Shown piece after piece: positions 8,701 through 16,420 of a stretch of DNA of 64,000 nucleotides. The stretch covers positions 1 to 64,000 of the forward strand of contig CASDRU010000018.1 of assembly GCA_949283305.1 (NCBI GenBank), given 5' to 3'. Position numbers and translations under genes: made by a program. A model generated the notes under the pieces. That model did no database searches. It had not been told where the DNA came from and worked only from the letters and a program-made list of their open reading frames with translations. Every line of letters begins with the position of its first letter. Within the stretch, counting starts at the first letter, position 1. The stretch is from an uncultured Spirochaetales bacterium (GTDB lineage: Bacteria > Spirochaetota > Spirochaetia > Sphaerochaetales > Sphaerochaetaceae).

Positions 8701-9783
8701 CTCAATATTGTTGTCGGCAATATTCTTGACACAAAGTATTCTCGCCCGAATATGTTCTATAGAAATCCGGAATTTGGAAAGGAGTATTACAATCTTTCAA
8801 AGCCTTTCGACTTCAATGTGCCTGGCGCATGGGAGATTACTAAAGGAGGAAGTCTGAAGACAGTCAGGGATAATATGAACCGAAACAACATACTCCTGAC
8901 CAGACAACCTGTAACAAAAAATGGTCAGCTTTTTGATCTCAATCTCTTAAAAGCAGGAGAAAAGAAGGGAATGTTGCCTGCAAAATCAAGTGATGATAGG
9001 CTGAAAAAGCTTTTAGCTGAAAGCCAGGACAAAGACAAGACCATTTCATCATGGGTAGAAAAGTATGGTGGATATAATAACTTGAGTACAAGTCATTATG
9101 CATTGGTAGAAAATACAGAGAAAAATAAGAAATATATTTCATTCATTCCAATTCGAATAAAGGATAGAGATTTTCTTTTGGATGAGAAGAATTTGTACGA
9201 ATACTGTATAAATTTACTACATCTAGATAATGTAAATATTCTGAGGAAATGCATAATGTTCAATTCTGTCATAGAATATGAGGGCTTTAGGTTCTTCATT
9301 GGAGGAAAGACCAATAATAATATAGCTGTAAGGACGGCTGTACCCCTCTTTGTTTCTTCAGAATGCGAAAAATATGTTAAGAAAATCGAAAACTATAGAA
9401 AAAAGAAGGCAAAAAACATCAAGTATGAACTTTTGCCAGAGTTCGACAAGATTACAAAAGAGGATAATGAAAAACTGTATAAGGAACTTACAGAGAAAGC
9501 ATCTAATTCAATATTCTCTAAACGTCCAGGAAATAAGGCTGGTGTTTTTAACTCCTCTTCAGAAGAGTTTAAAGTGTTGAGCTTAGATAGTCAAATTATT
9601 GTTTTAGAAAGTATGATTAATTATTTTAATCGTGACGGTTTATGCAATCTTGAACTTATTGGGGATGTAAAAATGGCTGGTGTTTTACGAATGCCAGCAA
9701 AAATATTGAAAGGAGGTAAGTCTCTTGCTGTTATAGACCAGAGCATAACAGGACTGTTTGAGTCCAGGATACAGCTGTCATGA
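5713..9783 (+). CDS. cas9: CRISPR-associated endonuclease Cas9 (type II-A)
   Basis: A 1356-residue RNA-guided DNA endonuclease that uses crRNA paired to tracrRNA. RuvC-I has YYIGLDCGTDSVGW with D12. An arginine-rich bridge helix lies at about residues 50-70 (ARRLSREARRRYQRE). RuvC-II has E775 in VEVARSE, the HNH site has D858-H859 in DIDHIYPYS, and RuvC-III has H991 and D994 in HHAKDAY; all catalytic residues are present. The ATG at 5713 is chosen because GGAGG ends eight bases before it; a TTG at 5707 would be too close. The last 230 or so codons are clearly more AT-rich than the middle of the gene. The stop overlaps the cas1 start (ATGA). Confidence 0.97.
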   Translation: MKFEGDYYIGLDCGTDSVGWAVTDSEYNILKFNGKAMWGSHLFDSANTAQARRLSREARRRYQREKQRIFWTQAMFADEISKIDPTFFIRLNDSYYHVEDRVEKQRNNLFNDANFKDMDFFKRYPTIYHLRKSLIHSNDPSDFDPRFVYLAVSHIMKHRGHFLFPGENMNAVMSIKEILLSLDGLFYDVFEDVAVSLADKCTEIENALNCERNSEKKEKLDEVITASDKKFKASFIKMVCGNKVKPSDFFDNENYKDLPVIEFSKATFEDSDLPMLESELEDDEFQIIKNIKAIYDWSLLSRILDGSATIAEAKVALYERNHEDLLALKRAIRKYCSKKEYDNFFHGTDAAKSNYVHYTGKDHDLKLERKNKSLRVEKCSSDEFYKRIKGLIEKHANEPDVANILSKIEAKTFLPLLNSFRNGIIPNQIIKEELKKILDNASCFLPFLNEKDEEGYTVNEKLLSMIRFRIPYYVGPLGKNEKGSNTWAVRLDKGTVYPWNFDKKIDRAASQELFIRRMTNKCTYLKDQDVIAKNSILYSKYMVLNDLNNTRLNGERLSVEQKQIIFEKLFLMKKKVTQKALKDFVVKEGWFRKDEKPDISGIDGDYKSSMASYIDFKAYLDEGKLKKNDVEEIIKWITLFGDEPAVIEKNIKTRISSSLSDDDIKRIAKLRYSGWGRFSQKLLDGIYTTNKETGRMCSIMDMLWETGFNFMELMSKNFDFFEQTNDDSVIDKLSYSVVDELYVSPSVKRQIWQTLRIVDEINRIMKRPAKKVFVEVARSEEEKKRTVSRKESLLKNMKSGKISEEDRKIISSLESTDESLISKRDRLYLYYSQMGRCMYSGKMIDIDDLDNHNLYDIDHIYPYSKSNDDSLSNKVLVCSEFNREKSSTYPIQDNIRKNMAGFWKMLKDKELISDEKYHRLTRNTPFTDDEFEQFINRQLVETRQNTKATAEILNRFYQGKAKIVYSKAGPVSDFRDKFKFVKCRSINDLHHAKDAYLNIVVGNILDTKYSRPNMFYRNPEFGKEYYNLSKPFDFNVPGAWEITKGGSLKTVRDNMNRNNILLTRQPVTKNGQLFDLNLLKAGEKKGMLPAKSSDDRLKKLLAESQDKDKTISSWVEKYGGYNNLSTSHYALVENTEKNKKYISFIPIRIKDRDFLLDEKNLYEYCINLLHLDNVNILRKCIMFNSVIEYEGFRFFIGGKTNNNIAVRTAVPLFVSSECEKYVKKIENYRKKKAKNIKYELLPEFDKITKEDNEKLYKELTEKASNSIFSKRPGNKAGVFNSSSEEFKVLSLDSQIIVLESMINYFNRDGLCNLELIGDVKMAGVLRMPAKILKGGKSLAVIDQSITGLFESRIQLS

Positions 9784-10664
9784 GCGGCTGGCGGGTAGTC
9801 ATGGTCAGCTCGAGGGCAAAACTTGAGCTACACCTGAACTATCTGGTTGTGAAAGCATCAGAGTTTACAAAACGCATTCATATTGATGAAATCAACACAC
9901 TTATATTGGAAAATACAGGAATCTGTTTAAGCTGTGCCCTTTTAGAGAAATTATGCAAAAGCAAAGTGAACATACTTTTCTGTGATCATAAGCATTTGCC
10001 TCTTTCACAGCTTCTCCCTCTTTCTGGAAGTCATGATTCACCATCAAAAATAGAAAGTCAAATCAGATGGACAGATGAAAACAAAGGTGCAGTATGGGCA
10101 TACATTGTGAAAGCAAAAATAAAGAAGCAGGCAGAATGTCTGTTTAAATATGACAGAATACAATACCAGAAACTCTTGGAATATGTTGATGGCGTTAAGA
10201 TTCTGGATTTAACAAATAGGGAAGGACCTGCCGCAAAAATATATTTCAATGCTTTGTTCGGTCATGATTTCTTCCGCACTGTTGACTCAAAGATAAACTC
10301 AGCCCTTGATTATGGATACAGCGTAATCCTTTCAACAGTCGCAAGAGAAATAACAGCAAATGGGTACATCACCCAGTTAGGTATTTTTCATCATAATACT
10401 TTCAACGCATATAATCTTGCCTCTGACTTGATGGAACCGTTCAGGCCTCTTGTTGACATAACAGTCGCAGGATTTTCTCTTGGTGAACTTATAATCTCTA
10501 TCGAAGAGAAACAGGATTTAGTCAACATCCTAAATGATAAAGTCACAATCAACGGGGAAAAGACAACAGTGATTAATGCAATTAAGGTGTATGTTAAAAG
10601 TGTCCTTGATGCTCTTGAAAGTGGTGATACAGAAGCAATAAAAATGTACAGCTATGAGTTTTAG
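9780..10664 (+). CDS. cas1: CRISPR integrase Cas1 (type II)
   Basis: A 294-residue metal-dependent integrase subunit that, with Cas2, inserts new spacers at the leader end of the array. The conserved glutamate lies in NREGPAAKIYF, and the catalytic histidine region is GIFHHNTFNAYNLASDLMEP, followed by FRPLVD; these are the standard active-site blocks. The gene starts inside the cas9 stop codon (ATGA) and overlaps cas2 by 11 bases, so the adaptation genes are translationally coupled to cas9. Confidence 0.96.
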   Translation: MSGWRVVMVSSRAKLELHLNYLVVKASEFTKRIHIDEINTLILENTGICLSCALLEKLCKSKVNILFCDHKHLPLSQLLPLSGSHDSPSKIESQIRWTDENKGAVWAYIVKAKIKKQAECLFKYDRIQYQKLLEYVDGVKILDLTNREGPAAKIYFNALFGHDFFRTVDSKINSALDYGYSVILSTVAREITANGYITQLGIFHHNTFNAYNLASDLMEPFRPLVDITVAGFSLGELIISIEEKQDLVNILNDKVTINGEKTTVINAIKVYVKSVLDALESGDTEAIKMYSYEF

Positions 10665-10974
10665 ATTTATGAGATTGGTTTGCTATTTTGATTTACCTGT
10701 GTTAACAGCTTCTGAAAGAAGATCTTACCGCATTTTTAGAAAATGGCTTATTAGAGAAGGTTTTATCATGATTCAGAACTCTGTGTATGTAAAACTGTGT
10801 TTGAATACTACTGTAGTAAACTCGGTAATTGAGAAGGTTAAGCAGAATCGTCCTTCAAAAGGACTCGTAATGCTGACTGCAGTTACAGAAAGACAGTTTG
10901 CAAATACTGTTTATGTAACTGGTGAAATTGATTCTGAATACATTACTACGACAGACAGGCTGGTGATATTATGA
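10654..10974 (+). CDS. cas2: CRISPR adaptation protein Cas2
   Basis: A 106-residue ferredoxin-fold protein that bridges two Cas1 dimers. It opens MSFRFMRLVCYFDLPV, the form usual for type II-A Cas2, where MRL-FDLP contains the conserved aspartate. The fold continues with RSYRIFRKWLIREGFIMIQ and ends VILxx-like in VIL. An alternative ATG at 10669 exists, but the longer start matches relatives better. It overlaps cas1 by 11 bases and csn2 by four. Confidence 0.95.
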   Translation: MSFRFMRLVCYFDLPVLTASERRSYRIFRKWLIREGFIMIQNSVYVKLCLNTTVVNSVIEKVKQNRPSKGLVMLTAVTERQFANTVYVTGEIDSEYITTTDRLVIL

Positions 10975-11642
10975 AACTTGTTCATCCAGATTACACGTTT
11001 AAAATTAACTGTAATGAGAGCAATATAAATCTTCTTGTAATTGAAAATCCGGAGACTTTCCGTTCTTTTGTTTTCGATTTTCTTCGCCAGAGTAGAGGAG
11101 ATGATGGATTATTTGTTTTGTCAAATAAGGATGGAATTCTGGATATAAAGAATAATATTGATATTCTGTTAAATCCAATTGAGTTTGAAGATGTACCTAA
11201 AAAGGTTTCTTCGAAAGTCTTAACTAAATTCAAAGAATATCTTCTTGATGAAAATAATTATATTAGAACTCAGGAAATCATTTCCTCAATTGAAAAATAC
11301 GCAGATCAAATGACTTCTGAATTCATGTTCCCAGTTACATATGATGACATAACTGTCGAAAGTATCATGAAAGGGATTTCTGTTTCTATTAAGACAGAAT
11401 ATGAGTCTCCCCTTGAACGTATCAGTGAATATATGAATCTGATGCATGATGTTCTTGGAATTGGTATATTTGTTATCACAAATTTATTCTCGTATTTTTC
11501 CAATGATGAAATTTCAATCTTTCTAGAGAATTGTGAACTGCAAAAACATACTCTCATCCTTTGTGAAAGTCACGATATAAAAAATGATTTTCCGAATCTC
11601 AAGAAAATCATTATAGATTGGGAAAATTGTGAGATTTATTAG
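10971..11642 (+). CDS. csn2: CRISPR adaptation protein Csn2 (type II-A marker)
   Basis: A 223-residue protein in the position of csn2, the fourth gene of type II-A operons. Csn2 forms a tetrameric ring that slides on double-stranded DNA ends and works with Cas1-Cas2 and Cas9 in spacer capture. The sequence begins MKLVHPDYTF, has the long central helical stretch rich in E, K and I, and ends with the HTLILCESHDIKNDFPNLKKIIID block that resembles the Csn2 C-terminal strand region. Sequence conservation in this family is low, so gene order adds weight. Hand-counted GC at 11161-11220 is 18 of 60, low for this window. Confidence 0.88.
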   Translation: MKLVHPDYTFKINCNESNINLLVIENPETFRSFVFDFLRQSRGDDGLFVLSNKDGILDIKNNIDILLNPIEFEDVPKKVSSKVLTKFKEYLLDENNYIRTQEIISSIEKYADQMTSEFMFPVTYDDITVESIMKGISVSIKTEYESPLERISEYMNLMHDVLGIGIFVITNLFSYFSNDEISIFLENCELQKHTLILCESHDIKNDFPNLKKIIIDWENCEIY

Positions 11643-11693
11643 CATAAATCAATAAATACATGCCTAAAATGCCGTTTGAAGCATATTGTTAAG
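11643..11693 (+). promoter_or_regulatory. CRISPR leader (51 bp)
   Basis: Only 51 bp separate the csn2 stop from the first repeat. The stretch is AT-rich and ends GTTAAG against the repeat. I do not see a convincing sigma-70 promoter or one of the well-known type II-A leader-end motifs in it. Integration signals must lie here if the array is still growing, since the decayed repeat marks the far end. Confidence 0.55.
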
Positions 11694-11705
11694 GCTTTGG
11701 AGTCG

Positions 11706-11714
11706 TGATAAAAT
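11706..11714 (+). promoter_or_regulatory. Extended -10 motif inside the CRISPR repeat (first copy)
   Basis: Bases 13-21 of every repeat read TGATAAAAT, which fits an extended -10 element (TGnTATAAT with one mismatch). Transcription would start near the repeat's 3' end and run through the next spacer. Some type II-C arrays are known to use promoters inside repeats. The same motif recurs in all 16 repeats; only the first is listed here. Function is inferred. Confidence 0.4.
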
Positions 11715-11993
11715 CGTAAGTACCAAAGCTCAGCGCTCAACCCTTCCTTTTCAGAAAGAGCTTTGGAGTCGTGATAAAATCGTAAGTACCAAAGCGCGGA
11801 TGTCGTTGAGATTGATGGACACATCGCTTTGGAGTCGTGATAAAATCGTAAGTACCAAAGCAATGAGATTCAAGAATGTTCCAGATGAAGAGCTTTGGAG
11901 TCGTGATAAAATCGTAAGTACCAAAGCAAGGGCATTGAATGGGCAGGTGGTCATGCAGCTTTGGAGTCGTGATAAAATCGTAAGTACCAAAGC

Positions 11994-12023
11994 GATAGGA
12001 ATCTCCGCATGGTGTCAATGCGG
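11994..12023 (+). repeat. Duplicated spacer, first copy (spacer 5)
   Basis: The 30-bp spacer starting GATAGGAATCTCCGC is identical to spacer 11 at 12390-12419. The neighbouring spacers (4 and 6 versus 10 and 12) are all different, so this is not a simple block duplication. Confidence 0.97.
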
Positions 12024-12389
12024 GCTTTGGAGTCGTGATAAAATCGTAAGTACCAAAGCAGCATTCCTCAAATCAACAACATCCTGCTTGCTTTGGAGTC
12101 GTGATAAAATCGTAAGTACCAAAGCCCACTTGCCTTGCTGTGGAACATATGTATTGCTTTGGAGTCGTGATAAAATCGTAAGTACCAAAGCTTCTTGAGT
12201 CTTGTGAGCTTGTTTTCTGAAGCTTTGGAGTCGTGATAAAATCGTAAGTACCAAAGCAGAGATTATGATTAAGAACATTTTTATTACGCTTTGGAGTCGT
12301 GATAAAATCGTAAGTACCAAAGCTGAAATTCATATCTAATTCATCATAGATTGGCTTTGGAGTCGTGATAAAATCGTAAGTACCAAAGC

Positions 12390-12419
12390 GATAGGAATCT
12401 CCGCATGGTGTCAATGCGG
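12390..12419 (+). repeat. Duplicated spacer, second copy (spacer 11)
   Basis: This spacer is base-for-base the same as spacer 5 at 11994-12023, six repeat units nearer the leader. Confidence 0.97.
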
Positions 12420-12802
12420 GCTTTGGAGTCGTGATAAAATCGTAAGTACCAAAGCCAGATCTCTAGCTTCTTTTGAAAAACCTACGCTTTGGAGTCGTGA
12501 TAAAATCGTAAGTACCAAAGCTGCCGATTGGAGAAGAAGAATGAACACAGAGCTTTGGAGTCGTGATAAAATCGTAAGTACCAAAGCCTTTTTGAACCAA
12601 GTAATAATACATTTTGCGCTTTGGAGTCGTGATAAAATCGTAAGTACCAAAGCGAAAAAAATATTAATTTAACTCCAAATGGAGCTTTGGAGTCGTGATA
12701 AAATCGTAAGTACCAAAGCCAATCACTACCATATGAAGAGACAGTCTATGCTTTGGAGTCGTGACATTATTTATTCTGGGCTGGTCTGTAGTCGCATGAA
12801 TT

Positions 12803-12836
12803 AGAATATTTTGAAACCTTATTCCAAAAATATTCT
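12803..12836. terminator. Inverted repeat between the array and pyruvate kinase
   Basis: Ten-base arms AGAATATTTT (12803-12812) and AAAATATTCT (12827-12836) flank a 14-base loop and are followed by CACTTTTATA. The hairpin could end CRISPR transcripts. It also overlaps the likely -35 of the next gene, so an operator role is possible. The AT-rich stem makes it a weak terminator. Confidence 0.4.
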
Positions 12837-12850
12837 CACTTTTATATAAT
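12822..12850 (+). promoter_or_regulatory. Probable pyruvate kinase promoter
   Basis: A perfect TATAAT at 12845-12850 follows TTCCAA (12822-12827) with a 17-bp spacer. Transcription would start near 12857, giving a 24-nt leader that keeps the GAGGTG ribosome site at 12868-12873. Confidence 0.55.
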
Positions 12851-12880
12851 GAAACTGCTTTATTTTTGAGGTGTAACTAT

Positions 12881-14296
12881 ATGCGAAAGACGAAAATCAT
12901 ATGCACAATGGGGCCTGCAGTGAACTCTGATGACAAGGTCAGAGCTTTAATTGAAAACGGAATGGATGCTGCCAGGTTCAATTTCTCACATGGCTCACAC
13001 GAAGAACATCAGGAAAGAATTGAAAGAGTAAGAAGAGTATCTGAGGAAATGGGAGTAAACATTCCTCTTATCCTTGATACAAAAGGACCAGAAATCAGGG
13101 TAAAGGATTTTGCCGAGGGCAAGGTCTATCTTGAAAAAGACCAGATTTTCACACTATATGCAGACAGGGAAGAGCCAGGAACAAAGGATGGAGTCACTAT
13201 CACATTCCCGTACCTCGCTGAAGATGTTGAAATTGGTACTAACATCCTTATTGACGACGGTCTTGTTTCTCTTAAGGTTGTAGAGATAAGCGGGAGGGAT
13301 GTAATCTGCCGCGTTGACAATCCCGGAAAGGTGTCAAACAGGAAATCAATCAACATTCCAGGTGTGGAGATTGATCAGAACTACATATCAGAACAGGACA
13401 GATCTGACATTCTGTTTGGTATTGAAATGGGTGTTGATTTCATCGCCGCATCATTCATGAGAAATGAAAATGATGCGAAGAAGCTGAGAAAGCTTCTGAA
13501 TGTGAATGGGGGAGAGTCAATCCAGATCATTGCAAAGATAGAGAACAGGAGCGGAGTTGACAATCTGGACAAGATCATAGAAATCGTTGACGGAGTGATG
13601 GTGGCCCGAGGCGATATGGGAGTTGAGATTCCGTTTGCAGAGCTTCCTTCAATCCAGAAGCACATAATCAAGAAATGCTATGAGAGAGGCAAGATTGTAG
13701 TTACTGCGACACAGATGCTTGAGTCAATGACAGAGCACCCGAGGCCGACAAGGGCAGAGGTGTCGGATGTCGCAAATGCAATCTATGACGGAACTACATG
13801 CATAATGCTCTCAGGCGAAACTGCTGCAGGAAAGTATCCTGTTGAGGCAGTTAAGGCAATGAGCGACATAGCTGAATACACAGAGACACAGATCGACTAT
13901 AAGAAGCGCTTTGTCACAAAGCAGCTCAAGCTCGGTTCTGATATCATGAACACGATTGCCGCAGCCGCGGTTGAAGGCTCTTTCTTCCTTGATGCAAAGG
14001 CAATAATCGTAATGACTGTCACTGGAAGAACAGCTCACTTTGTATCATTCTATCGCCCGGCATGCCCGGTTATCGCATGTGTCACGGACAAGAGGGCTGC
14101 CCGTCAGCTTAGACTGAACTATGGAGTTTATCCGAAGATTGCTCCATATACTGAGGACAGGGAGCAGATGAGAAAGCAGAGCACTAAGCTTGCACTCTCT
14201 ACCGGTCTTATCAACAAGGGTGATCTTGTAGTTTCAATTGCTGGTTCTATGACTGGCAACGGCGGCTCTGATACACTTCAGATTTCAAAAATCTGA
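12881..14296 (+). CDS. pyk: Pyruvate kinase
   Basis: A 471-residue cytoplasmic enzyme converting phosphoenolpyruvate and ADP to pyruvate and ATP, the last step of glycolysis. It opens RKTKIICTMGPAVNSDDKV and has the ARFNFSHGSHEEH motif, the active-site lysine block IIAKIENRSGVDNLDKI, the MVARGDMGVEIPF metal motif and TATQMLESM. Length matches the form without an extra C-terminal domain. The ATG at 12881 has GAGGTG eight bases upstream; an earlier in-frame TTG at 12866 overlaps that site. The MFS gene follows after two bases. Confidence 0.97.
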   Translation: MRKTKIICTMGPAVNSDDKVRALIENGMDAARFNFSHGSHEEHQERIERVRRVSEEMGVNIPLILDTKGPEIRVKDFAEGKVYLEKDQIFTLYADREEPGTKDGVTITFPYLAEDVEIGTNILIDDGLVSLKVVEISGRDVICRVDNPGKVSNRKSINIPGVEIDQNYISEQDRSDILFGIEMGVDFIAASFMRNENDAKKLRKLLNVNGGESIQIIAKIENRSGVDNLDKIIEIVDGVMVARGDMGVEIPFAELPSIQKHIIKKCYERGKIVVTATQMLESMTEHPRPTRAEVSDVANAIYDGTTCIMLSGETAAGKYPVEAVKAMSDIAEYTETQIDYKKRFVTKQLKLGSDIMNTIAAAAVEGSFFLDAKAIIVMTVTGRTAHFVSFYRPACPVIACVTDKRAARQLRLNYGVYPKIAPYTEDREQMRKQSTKLALSTGLINKGDLVVSIAGSMTGNGGSDTLQISKI

Positions 14297-14298
14297 TT

Positions 14299-15462
14299 AT
14301 GACGACACTGCTGCTTCTTGTAATATACTCAGCATTCATATCACTGGGCCTTCCAGATTCCGTACTGGGAACTGCATGGCCCGTGATGCATGGTGAGCTT
14401 TATGCATCAGTTTCATCCCTTGCAGTTGTCAATGTATGCGTGTCTCTCTGCACCGTGTTCTCATCCATCTTCGCACAGAAGGCAATGAGAAGGTTCGGCA
14501 CCTATGCAGTCACGGCATTTTCAATTGTTCTTACATTCACCGCACTCTTTTTCATATCAAGAGTAAACAGCATTTACCTTCTAATCCTGTTTGCTCTTCC
14601 TCTCGGACTTGGAGGGGGAGCAATAGATACAGCGCTGAATGATTATGTTGCAAGAAACTATTCCCCCGCGCAGATGAACTTTCTTCATGCTTTCTGGGGG
14701 CTTGGGACAATAATTGCGCCAATTCTCCTTTCCCGTCTTTTAGCAGGCGGAGGATCCTGGAGGAGTGCATATGTTATTCTTTCAGCAATACAGACTGTCA
14801 TATTCATTATAGTGCTTCTTTCAAAAAAGCTGTGGAAAAAGGATGAGAGCTTGCCTGATGAGAAGAAGGAGAAGGTATACAGCATTGCTGAGCTTCTTCG
14901 TGTTCCGGGAGCGCTTCCATCCTGCCTTGCTTTCACATTCTATGCCTTTGAAGGTGTGACGATTTCCTGGATAGCAAGTTATCTCGTGTTCGGTAAAGAG
15001 ATAAGCGCATCAGATGCAGCATCAATGACAAGCATGGTATATCTGGGAATAACAGCAGGAAGAATCATCACTGGCTTTATCGCAAACAAAGTGAAGGAGA
15101 GCATTATGATCTGCACAAGCCAGGCCTTCATACTTCTTGCTTTGCTTGTCCTGATGATGACAGAAAGCCATGTGGTTTTGTATGCAATTATATTCATATT
15201 GGGATTTTCCTTTGGACCTATATATCCTGCCATGGTGCATCAGAGCGTAACATGCTTTGACATAAAATACAGTGCAGGAATAATCGGGCTCCAGATGAGC
15301 TTTGCATACATCGGAGGCATGATAATAACGCCGCTTTTCGGTCTTCTTTCAGATGTCTTCTCTCTTTCTTTTTTCCCTTATTACATGCTGCTTCTTCTTG
15401 CGCTGAATTTTATTTGCACAACGCTGAAGAACAGGAGAACAAGAAAGACCTCTTTCAGATAA
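14299..15462 (+). CDS. MFS transporter
   Basis: A 387-residue membrane protein with about 12 hydrophobic segments in two halves and a charged central loop (KKLWKKDESLPDEKKEK) near residues 175-190. It resembles FucP/fosmidomycin-type major facilitator carriers, with GLPDSVLGTAWPVMHGEL at the N-terminus and the GLGGGAIDTALNDYVA motif in the fourth segment. It starts two bases after pyk and is probably cotranscribed, which hints at a sugar or glycolysis-linked substrate. The substrate is not identifiable. Confidence 0.85.
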   Translation: MTTLLLLVIYSAFISLGLPDSVLGTAWPVMHGELYASVSSLAVVNVCVSLCTVFSSIFAQKAMRRFGTYAVTAFSIVLTFTALFFISRVNSIYLLILFALPLGLGGGAIDTALNDYVARNYSPAQMNFLHAFWGLGTIIAPILLSRLLAGGGSWRSAYVILSAIQTVIFIIVLLSKKLWKKDESLPDEKKEKVYSIAELLRVPGALPSCLAFTFYAFEGVTISWIASYLVFGKEISASDAASMTSMVYLGITAGRIITGFIANKVKESIMICTSQAFILLALLVLMMTESHVVLYAIIFILGFSFGPIYPAMVHQSVTCFDIKYSAGIIGLQMSFAYIGGMIITPLFGLLSDVFSLSFFPYYMLLLLALNFICTTLKNRRTRKTSFR

Positions 15463-15514
15463 TGCCTCATATTATCCATTGCAATTTTATCACTTGGAAT
15501 CTAAAATTTTTCCT

Positions 15515-16420
15515 ATGAAAGTGAGACTTTGCGGAGCAGGTGCAGTCGGTCTGACTGTTGCCCATAAACTTAAGGATGTATCGGATTTCAGGATAATTGC
15601 AGCAGGAGAGCGCCTTGAGCGCTACAAGAGGGATGGATTTCTCTTTAATGGGAAAAAGGAGGAACTGTCTTTAATTTCCCCAGATGATGCTGATAAGGCA
15701 GATCTTCTTATTGTCGCGGTGAAGAACTTTCACCTTTCCAAGGCCCTTGAGGAGATTGCCCCTTTTGTCTCTGATGACACTATGATACTCTCGCTTTTGA
15801 ACGGGATTGATGCAGAGCGTGTGATATCAGAGCGCTTTGGTGTAGCCAAGGTTCTTTATTCTTTCATAACAGATTTGTCTGCAACCCATGAAAACAATTC
15901 AACAGTATGCTTTTCTGACGGCGGAATAATAATATTTGGAGAGAAGGATAACAGCATTTCCGAACGCGTCAGGAAAATAGCAGGTCTTTTTGATGATGCA
16001 GGTCAGCGCTACAGGATTCCTGCTGACATAATGCATGAGAAATGGTGGAAGTTCACTTTAAACTGCTGTTTCAATACACTTAGTGCAACAATTGGTGCAA
16101 ATTACATGGCCATGAGCGAGAATGCGCATCTTGTGCGTGCAGTAAGAATGATCGCAAATGAGATTCTTTCTGTTGCAAAAGCGGAAGGTGTGAGCCTTTC
16201 TCATGATGATGTCGATTTAGTGATAAAGATGGTCCTCTCCCATCACGACAAGGGAAAGACGAGCATGCTGCAGGATGTTGAGGCAGGAAGGATGACAGAG
16301 AATGATTATTTCCTCGGCACTCTTTCACGCCTTGGAAGGATGCATGGCATTTTAACTCCGTGCTCAGATCTTGCATACAACCTGCTCGAGGCCAGGAGGC
16401 ATGCTCTTGCAGTACATTGA
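15515..16420 (+). CDS. Ketopantoate reductase-like protein (PanE/ApbA family)
   Basis: A 301-residue NADPH-dependent oxidoreductase of the family that reduces 2-dehydropantoate to pantoate for coenzyme A synthesis. The nucleotide-binding loop GAGAVG is at residues 6-11 (VRLCGAGAVGLTVAHKL). The family's LIVAVKNFHLSKALEEI and SLLNGIDAERVI segments and the C-terminal EKWWKFTLNCCFNTLSA helix are present. The ATG at 15515 matches relatives; an upstream TTG at 15479 would add an unsupported N-terminus. There are several PanE paralogues in bacteria, so the exact substrate is not certain. Confidence 0.83.
   Translation: MKVRLCGAGAVGLTVAHKLKDVSDFRIIAAGERLERYKRDGFLFNGKKEELSLISPDDADKADLLIVAVKNFHLSKALEEIAPFVSDDTMILSLLNGIDAERVISERFGVAKVLYSFITDLSATHENNSTVCFSDGGIIIFGEKDNSISERVRKIAGLFDDAGQRYRIPADIMHEKWWKFTLNCCFNTLSATIGANYMAMSENAHLVRAVRMIANEILSVAKAEGVSLSHDDVDLVIKMVLSHHDKGKTSMLQDVEAGRMTENDYFLGTLSRLGRMHGILTPCSDLAYNLLEARRHALAVH

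Larger units (their letters stand above)
11694..12764 (+). CRISPR. Type II-A CRISPR array, 16 full repeats plus one decayed repeat
   Basis: The 36-bp repeat begins GCTTTGG and ends CCAAAGC and recurs without change at 66-bp intervals from 11694 to 12684, giving 16 intact copies. All 16 spacers are 30 bp. A 17th copy at 12750 matches for only 15 bases (to 12764) and then decays, which marks the leader-distal end. The array is read on the plus strand: bases 2-6 and 9-17 of the repeat pair with the tracrRNA. Spacer 5 (11994-12023) and spacer 11 (12390-12419) are identical. Open frames across the array are artefacts of the 66-bp period. Confidence 0.98.

Noticed and set aside
11643-11693. Known type II-A leader-end motifs such as ATTTGAG or CTACGAG
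   Set aside because: The leader ends GTTAAG; no match was seen, so no claim is made about the leader group.
11639-12650. Several long open frames with repeated LWSRDKIVSTKA-like or FGTYDFITTPK-like peptides
   Set aside because: They arise because the CRISPR unit (66 bp) is a multiple of three, so repeats translate to the same peptide in every unit. They are not genes.
11730-12749. Spacers targeting sequences within this window
   Set aside because: I noticed no matching protospacer by eye. A proper search was not possible, so neither self-targeting nor its absence is claimed.
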